DNA of 64,000 bases. It comes from Bog-473 sp963763575 (lineage in GTDB: Bacteria; Actinomycetota; Acidimicrobiia; Acidimicrobiales; RAAP-2). Below the pieces are notes generated by a model. It ran no database searches and was not told the origin of the DNA. It worked only from the letters and a program-made list of their open reading frames with translations. Position 1 is the first letter of the stretch. Each line of letters starts with the position of its first letter. The position numbers and the translations under genes are program-made. Shown here in pieces: positions 57,067 to 64,000 of this stretch. The stretch covers positions 186,001 through 250,000 of the forward strand of contig CAVXPD010000008.1 in NCBI GenBank assembly GCA_963763575.1, written 5' to 3'.

Positions 57067-58645
57067 GTGATCCATCTAATAGGAGCTACGGTTCCCGTCC
57101 CCTATCCGAGTTGGCTGAATCCCGCCGACAACACGTGGCAGATCACCGCCGCGACGTTCGTGGGACTGATGAGCCTCCCCGGCCTGGCCGTGCTCTACGC
57201 GTCGATCGTGCCCAAGAAGTGGGCCGTCAACGTGTTGGCCATGATGTTCGCGGGCTTCTCGCTCGTGCTCATCGCCTGGGTGCTCTGGTCCTACAAGATG
57301 GGATTCGGCGCGACGTCGATCGGCGGGGGTGTGCGGGACGGAGTGCAGACCCAGTTGAGTGGTGTCGGATGGTTCAAGCACTTCTTCGAGAACTTCGTCG
57401 GCAAACCGGGAGGCATCACCAATAGCTACGGTGAACAGGGGCAGGCGGTCTCCGCAGCGAACACCCTGATCCCCTTCCACTTCCCGACGGCGAGCCTGGC
57501 GTACTTCCAGTTCGTGTTCGCCGCGATCACGCCGCTGCTGTTCTTGGGAAGCGTGCTCGGACGCATCAAGTTCTTTGCCTGGTGCCTCCTCGTCCCGCTG
57601 TGGTCGACGTTCGTCTACGGGGTCGACGCGTTCATGCTCTGGGGCGGCGGCTACTTCGCCCAGGAAGGGGCACTCGACTTCTCCGGCGGTTACGTCATCC
57701 ACATGTCGGCGGGTGTGTCCGGCTTCGTCGCCGCCTGGGTGCTCGGACCGCGGCTCCTCCGAGATAGACAGCACGCCTTGCCCAACAACCTGGTCATGGC
57801 GGCCGTCGGCGCCGGCATCCTGTGGCTCGGCTGGAACGGCTTCAACGGTGGTGACCCGTACTACGCCGGCGCCAGCGCGGCTGGCGCGGTGATCAACACC
57901 AACATCGCCACAGCGACGGGTGTCATCGTCTGGATGATCCTCGATGCCTGGCTGACCAAGGAGAGGAAACCGACCTTCCTGGGCGGTGTCAACGGCATGA
58001 TCTGCGGCTTGGTCGGCATCACTCCCTGTGCCGGCTGGGTCAACGGCCGGGGCGCCATCTACGTCGGTGCCACCTGCTCGGCCGTCGTGTGGGTGGCGTG
58101 GAACTACCTGTCGAAGGTGCGACCGTTCTCGAAGGTGGACGACGCGCTGGGCGTCGTCTACACCCACGGCATCGCCGGATTCATCGGTGGCATGTTGCTC
58201 GGCATCTTCGGGGATCCCAACATGATCGAATACGGGTGCGGCCACCTGAGCGCGTCGGGCCAAGTGGTGGCCACAGGTCCCACGACCTACGCGACGGGCA
58301 CCGCGCACTGTGTCATCACGTCGGTGAACGGTTTGATGTACACGGGCTCGGCGCACCAGCTCTGGGAACAGTTCCGGGCGGCCATCTTCGTCATCATCTG
58401 GTCCGCGCTGATCACCTTCATCCTGATGAAGATCATCGGCTGGGTCCTCCGTGGCGCCCGCTACAAGGACGACGTCCTCGAAGTCGGCGACCTTGCGATC
58501 CACGGCGAGGAGGCGTTCCCCGAAGACGAGTTCGCCACCCGCAGCGACGGCGCCTTCGCCCTGGCCGGCATCGCCGACCACGGCTCGAGAGAACCTGAAT
58601 CGTCATTGCCCGATGCTCGGTGGCGGTGGCGGTGGCGGTTCCTAG
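57067..58645 (+). CDS. amt: ammonium transporter
   Basis: This is an Amt/MEP channel with about 11 hydrophobic segments. It includes ITAATFVGLMSLPGLAVLY, the His pair (YVIHMSAGVSGFVAAWVLGP and YTHGIAGFIGGMLLGIF) and the C-terminal DDVLEVGDLAIHGEEAFPEDEF that binds PII. In the sequence as given the frame does not stop and runs into the PII gene; a neighbouring frame ends in GGGGGGS-stop at 58645, 32 bp before the PII ATG, which I take as the likely end. GTG start with GAGGAG upstream. It is in an operon with the PII gene. Confidence 0.87.
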
Positions 58646-58677
58646 GCCCGGACACTCAGGACGAAAGGAGATCGACA

Positions 58678-59017
58678 ATGAAGCTGATCGTGGCAGTCCT
58701 CAAGCCCTTCAAGCTCGATGACGTCAAGGAAGTCCTCAAGGGCAGGGGTGTCCAGGGCATGACCCTCACGGAGGCGCAGGGTTTCGGGCGCCAACGTGGG
58801 CACACCGAGGTGTATCGCGGTGCGGAGTACGAGGTGGACTTCGTCCCCAAGATCCGCATCGAGGTGCTCGTCGACGACGGACAGGTCGACGACGTGGTCG
58901 ACGCCATCGTCGGCGCGGCCGCCACCGGGAAGATCGGTGACGGCAAGGTCTGGGTGGTGCCCGTCGACACCGTGGTGCGCGTGCGCACCGGAGAACGCGG
59001 GGTCGACGCCGTTGTAA
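58678..59017 (+). CDS. glnK: nitrogen regulatory protein PII
   Basis: This is a second PII protein, paired with amt as GlnK usually is. It starts MKLIVAVLKPFKLDDVKEVL with AGGAGA 8 bp before the ATG, and has the T-loop Tyr in GHTEVYRGAEYEVDF and the end VRVRTGERGVDAV. A TAA follows after one extra G (59014), so the real stop is probably 59017; as written the frame runs through a terminator hairpin to 59211, which is unlikely. It would regulate the transporter by plugging its cytosolic side. Confidence 0.88.
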
Positions 59018-59048
59018 CACGACGCGTCGTGTCCTGTGGAAGGTCGGA

Positions 59049-59080
59049 AAGGCCGGGGTGCGGCGAGGTACCCCGGCCTT
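59049..59080 (+). terminator. hairpin after amt-glnK
   Basis: A perfect 11-bp stem, AAGGCCGGGGT and its complement, with a 10-base loop lies 32 bp after the likely glnK stop. No long T-run follows. It also closes the convergent minus-strand gene at 59114. Confidence 0.65.
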
Positions 59081-59113
59081 CCGCCGTCCTTCGGCGTGCC
59101 CAAGGGAAGGTGT

Positions 59114-59671
59114 TTACGCAGAGGCGGTGCGGTCGATCCAGTAGCGGCGGAGTGGCGTCCCGTCCCCGGTCGTCACCACCGACTCGAGGAGGCCGCCGCA
59201 CCGTTCGATGACGAGCGCCGAGGCGGCGTTGTCGTCGTCGCACGTGACCAAGATCCGCGCCACGCCCCGGTCCTCGAGGATCGCGACGGCGCGGTGCAGG
59301 AGCTCCGTGGCGTAGCCGCGCCGGCGAAAGCGCGGCACCACGGTGTAGCCGACATGGCCTCCCTGGGCGGCCAAGAAGTCGTTGAGCACGAATCGCACCG
59401 AGAGCCGGCCGACGATCTCGCCGTCCGCCTCGGCCAAGAGGAAGGTGGAGGGCACGAAGTCGTGGGGGACCGCACTGCCGTCGCGTAGCCCATCGAGCAG
59501 GTCGACGTAGTCAGACCAAGGCCGATCCGGATCCCACAGCAGAAGGAACGGATAGTCGGTGAGCTCGGCCTGCGCGCGACGGCAGGCCGACTCGTCACCC
59601 CGTTCGGGCGGCCGTAGCACGAGTCCGCCGGGCGGGACGGAGGGGCTCGGCGACGGGCCGCGCCTGCTCAA
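59114..59671 (-). CDS. GNAT-family N-acetyltransferase
   Basis: This 185-residue acetyltransferase has the acetyl-CoA site HVGYTVVPRFRRRGYATELLHRAVAILED (R-x-x-G-x-A) and a following ILVTCDDDNAASALVIERCGG, typical of the RimJ/GNAT group. The substrate is unknown. Its ATG overlaps the stop of gpmA upstream by 4 bp, so they form an operon. Confidence 0.88.
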   Translation of the reverse strand: MSRRGPSPSPSVPPGGLVLRPPERGDESACRRAQAELTDYPFLLLWDPDRPWSDYVDLLDGLRDGSAVPHDFVPSTFLLAEADGEIVGRLSVRFVLNDFLAAQGGHVGYTVVPRFRRRGYATELLHRAVAILEDRGVARILVTCDDDNAASALVIERCGGLLESVVTTGDGTPLRRYWIDRTASA

Positions 59672-60474
59672 GCCGGCGTGTCGCCCTGCCGAGCCACCGC
59701 CGCGGCTGCGGCGGCCGCCGCCTGGGGGTCACCGAGGTAGTCGGCGGACAGCACCGTGAGGTCGTCGTCGAGCAGCATCCGGTAGGGGATGCCCGTCGGG
59801 ATCTCGAGCGCGGTGATGGCGTCGTCGGCGATGTCCTGCAGGTGCTTGCGGAGGGCGCGGATGGAGTTGCCGTGCGCCGCGACGAGGACGGCCCCGCCCT
59901 TGGTCGCCGCGGCGCGGAGGTCGGGCACGATTGCTGACTTCCAGTAGGGCACGGCACGCCGCACGACGTCGGCCAGGCACTCGGTGCGCGGGACGTCGCC
60001 GGGATCCACGTCGCGGTAGCGAGGGTCGTCGGCCACGTCGTAGGGGTTGTCGGCAGCCAGCGGGGGTGGCGGGGCGTCGTAGCTGCGGCGCCAGAGCATG
60101 AACTGTTCCTCGCCGAACTTCTGCTTGATCTCCGCCTTGTTCTTGCCCTGCAGATCGCCGTAGTGGCGCTCGTTGAGCCGCCAGTCCCGGCGCACGGGGA
60201 GCCAGCTGCGGCCGGCGGCCGCCAGGGCGATCTCCGCCGTGCGGATGGCCCGGGTGAGCACCGAGGTGTGGAGCGTGCGCAGGTCGAGTTGCCTGGAACT
60301 GGGGTTGCCGGAGTCGGCGGGGGCAGCCGGGCCGGCGGCCTCGGCCAGGAGCAGGCCGGCGTAGCGGGCCTCGGCCTCGCCGGCCGGGGTCAGGTCCACG
60401 TCGACCCAGCCCGTGAACAGGTTCTCGGCGTTCCAGGTGGACTGGCCGTGGCGGAGCAGGACCAGGTCGAGCAC
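59668..60474 (-). CDS. gpmA: 2,3-bisphosphoglycerate-dependent phosphoglycerate mutase
   Basis: This is a glycolytic enzyme of the histidine phosphatase fold, 268 residues. The catalytic His motif is LLRHGQSTWN, followed by LFTGWVDVDLTPAGEAEA, and the second His is in VLVAAHGNSIRALRKHL. RHYGDLQGKNKAEIKQKFGE is the typical dPGM core (active-site Glu region). It has a proline/alanine-rich insertion (GPAAPADSGN). The frame is open further upstream, but MLDLVLLRHG fits the family start. Confidence 0.93.
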   Translation of the reverse strand: MLDLVLLRHGQSTWNAENLFTGWVDVDLTPAGEAEARYAGLLLAEAAGPAAPADSGNPSSRQLDLRTLHTSVLTRAIRTAEIALAAAGRSWLPVRRDWRLNERHYGDLQGKNKAEIKQKFGEEQFMLWRRSYDAPPPPLAADNPYDVADDPRYRDVDPGDVPRTECLADVVRRAVPYWKSAIVPDLRAAATKGGAVLVAAHGNSIRALRKHLQDIADDAITALEIPTGIPYRMLLDDDLTVLSADYLGDPQAAAAAAAAVARQGDTPA

Positions 60475-60562
60475 GCCTTCGATGGTAGGTGGGTCCGGCG
60501 GGGAGGCGGTAGTCCACCTGTTCGGGGCGGTGGGAACAGGGGTGGTAGATTAAATCAAGAAT

Positions 60563-60594
60563 CTTGACATAGAAGCACTCAACTTTGCTACAAT
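60563..60594 (+). promoter_or_regulatory. HAIR-like operator overlapping the dnaK promoter
   Basis: CTTGACA-N7-ACTCAAC at 60563-60583 is close to the HAIR consensus (CTTGAGT-N7-ACTCAAG) bound by HspR. TTGACA (60564) and TACAAT (60589) form a promoter with a slightly long 19-bp spacer, so the operator overlaps the -35 box. Repression by an HspR-like protein is therefore likely. The start of dnaK is about 170 bp downstream. Confidence 0.6.
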
Positions 60595-60762
60595 GGTGCA
60601 CAGCAAAGGCACGACAGCTGGTAGACGATCAGGCGTCGCCTGAGTTGGGCCGGCAGCAGTCGCAGGACCGGCGGTGTCGCCGCACGACAACCGCAACACA
60701 TCAATCGGGCGGCGGGAGCCGCAGGACGAAGCAGAACTCAAAGGACCGGAAGGACGGCAAAA

Positions 60763-62615
<1,853 letters not shown>

Positions 62616-62619
<4 letters not shown>

Positions 62620-63209
62620 GCTTCTTCGGCGAGGGGTTTCCCCGGCGCGAGCCGGAGGAGGCCGGCGAGGATCAGCATCCTGACGCTCCCGGGCCCGTCC
62701 CGGAGTGGCCCGGTGCGGACGCCGTCGAGCACGGCTCCGCACTGGCCGAGGAAGCGGACCCCCGGGAGCTGTTGGCGCGCGAGCGGGACGAGTACCTGCT
62801 CGCGCTCCAGCGCACCCAGGCCGACTTCGAGAACTACCGCAAGCGCATCGCGCGCCAGCAGAGCGAGCAGTCGGCGCGGGCGGCGGCCGACCTCGTGTCC
62901 AAGCTGTTGCCGGTGTTGGACACGCTCGACCTGGCCGAGGCGCACCTGAACGAGTCGCTCGACCTGAGCGAGGACGGCAAGGCGCTGCGCGCGGCGCACG
63001 CCATGCTGAGCGACATCCTGGCCAAGGACGGCCTCGATCGGCTGGACCAGCGCGGCGTGGCGTTCGACCCCTCGGTGCACGACGCCGTCGCGCACACCGA
63101 GCGCGAGCCCGGCGAGACCGGCGAGCCCGTCGTCGAGGACGTGCTGCGCGCCGGCTACCGCTGGAAGGGACAGGTGCTGCGGCCGGCCATGGTCCGCGTG
63201 CGGGGGTGA
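62616..63209 (+). CDS. grpE: nucleotide exchange factor GrpE
   Basis: This is the exchange factor for DnaK, 197 residues. A disordered acidic N-terminus is followed by the long dimer helix (EYLLALQRTQADFENYRKRIARQQSEQ) and the beta domain (GVAFDPSVHDAVAHTEREPGE) with the VLRAGYRWKGQVLRPAMVRV end typical of GrpE. It starts in the stop of dnaK and is followed by dnaJ after 8 bp. Confidence 0.95.
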
Positions 63210-63217
63210 ACTGAGCC

Positions 63218-64000
63218 ATGGCGGCACAACGAGAGTGGTTCGAGAAGGACTACTACAAGGTCCTCGGCGTCGTCCCCACGGCGACCGACAAGGAGATCAC
63301 GCGCGCCTACCGGAAGCTGGCCAAGGAACACCACCCCGACGCCAACCCCGGCTCGGAGGAGCGGTTCAAGGAGATCACGGCCGCGTACGACGTGCTCGGC
63401 GACGCCGAGAAGCGCAAGGAGTACGACGACGTCCGGGCCCACGGGCCGGTCGGCGGCTTCGGTACGCCGGGCGGCGGGGGCGGCGGGACCTTCCGCATGG
63501 AGGACATGGGCGACCTGAGCGACCTCTTCGGGGGGCTGTTCGGGGGCGGCGGCCGGACGCGGACCACCCAGCGCGGCCCGCAGCGGGGCGCCGACATGGA
63601 GGCGCAGCTGCACCTGTCCTTCCAGGACGCGGTGCACGGCGTCACGACGTCGGTGAACGTGCCCCAGGAGGTCCGCTGCTCCAACTGCCGCGGCTCGGGG
63701 GCGGCCCCCGGCACCGCGACCCACACGTGTCCGCGCTGCGGGGGCACCGGGAGCCTCAACGACAACCAGGGCCTGTTCTCCCTCAGCACGGTCTGCCCCG
63801 ACTGCATGGGCCGGGGCACGCTGTTCGACTCGCCGTGCCCGGTCTGCCACGGCACCGGGTCCGAGCACAAGGTGCGCTCGGTCAAGGTGCGGGTCCCGCC
63901 CGGGGTGACCGACGGGCAGCGCATCAGGGTGCGCGGCCGTGGCGCGCCGGGGCAGGGCATGGCGCCGCCCGGCGACCTCTACGTGGTCGTGCACGTCGGT
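63218..64000 (+). CDS. dnaJ: chaperone DnaJ, cut by the window end
   Basis: This is the first 261 residues of DnaJ. The J domain holds the HPD motif (KEHHPDANPGSEERF), followed by a Gly-rich linker and four zinc-finger repeats (CSNCRGSG, CPRCGGTG, CPDCMGRG, CPVCHGTG), then the start of the C-terminal substrate domain. The frame continues beyond position 64000. The ATG is at 63218, 8 bp after the grpE stop. Confidence 0.95.
   Translation, partial: MAAQREWFEKDYYKVLGVVPTATDKEITRAYRKLAKEHHPDANPGSEERFKEITAAYDVLGDAEKRKEYDDVRAHGPVGGFGTPGGGGGGTFRMEDMGDLSDLFGGLFGGGGRTRTTQRGPQRGADMEAQLHLSFQDAVHGVTTSVNVPQEVRCSNCRGSGAAPGTATHTCPRCGGTGSLNDNQGLFSLSTVCPDCMGRGTLFDSPCPVCHGTGSEHKVRSVKVRVPPGVTDGQRIRVRGRGAPGQGMAPPGDLYVVVHVG

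Noticed and set aside
57076..58581. Minus-strand frame of 501 codons opposite amt
   Set aside because: Antisense to a clear transporter; composition is typical shadow coding.

Overview
The window looks like a chromosome segment from a high-GC actinobacterium, possibly Acidimicrobiia-like. The clues are F420/PPOX-type oxidoreductases, an EtfD-like membrane iron-sulfur oxidoreductase, actinobacterial sigma factors, a cyclase/NB-ARC/LuxR regulator, frequent GTG starts and a HAIR-like site before dnaK. No 16S gene is present, so this placement is inference from gene content.

Layout. At 0-9.4 kb are a DUF72 protein, a TetR regulator with tandem palindromic operators, a pair of secreted alpha/beta hydrolases and a large signalling regulator. 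At 9.7-51.0 kb is an accessory region that ends exactly at an intact tRNA-Gly(CCC) gene (50937-51007, minus strand). Five further copies of the 3' part of that tRNA (about 45 bp, up to the anticodon loop) and one 22-bp piece lie to its left, at 9827, 23284, 23766, 33260, 36141 and 40423. Each full copy sits in a module of about 330 bp. The right arm always holds three 8-bp sites at fixed spacing (0, +28, +38) and then a palindrome resembling the tRNA anticodon stem. Two further right arms (28866, 44195) have lost the core. The modules cut the region into cassettes of 0.2-14 kb with unrelated cargo. The cargo includes an OpuC osmoprotectant transporter, a sigma/Ogt/dioxygenase operon, a beta-propeller, amidase and hemerythrin genes, a TetR gene with its own operators, a MoxR-VWA-repeat-protein trio, a 1027-residue unknown protein, and a P1B-5 ATPase with a glycoside hydrolase. 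No integrase gene is visible.

At 51-64 kb is ordinary chromosome: the Fe-S oxidoreductase, a PPOX protein, an aquaporin, a cyclic-nucleotide-binding protein, two PII genes, the ammonium transporter, a GNAT enzyme, phosphoglycerate mutase and dnaK-grpE-dnaJ (dnaJ runs off the end).

At least ten genes carry single-base frame disruptions that restore a normal family sequence in the next frame. Several are homopolymer contractions, and they occur both in the cassettes and in the core chromosome, so many are probably sequencing errors rather than decay. These genes are annotated across the break. One IS3-family element is interrupted by an IS110-family element with a possible bridge-RNA leader.
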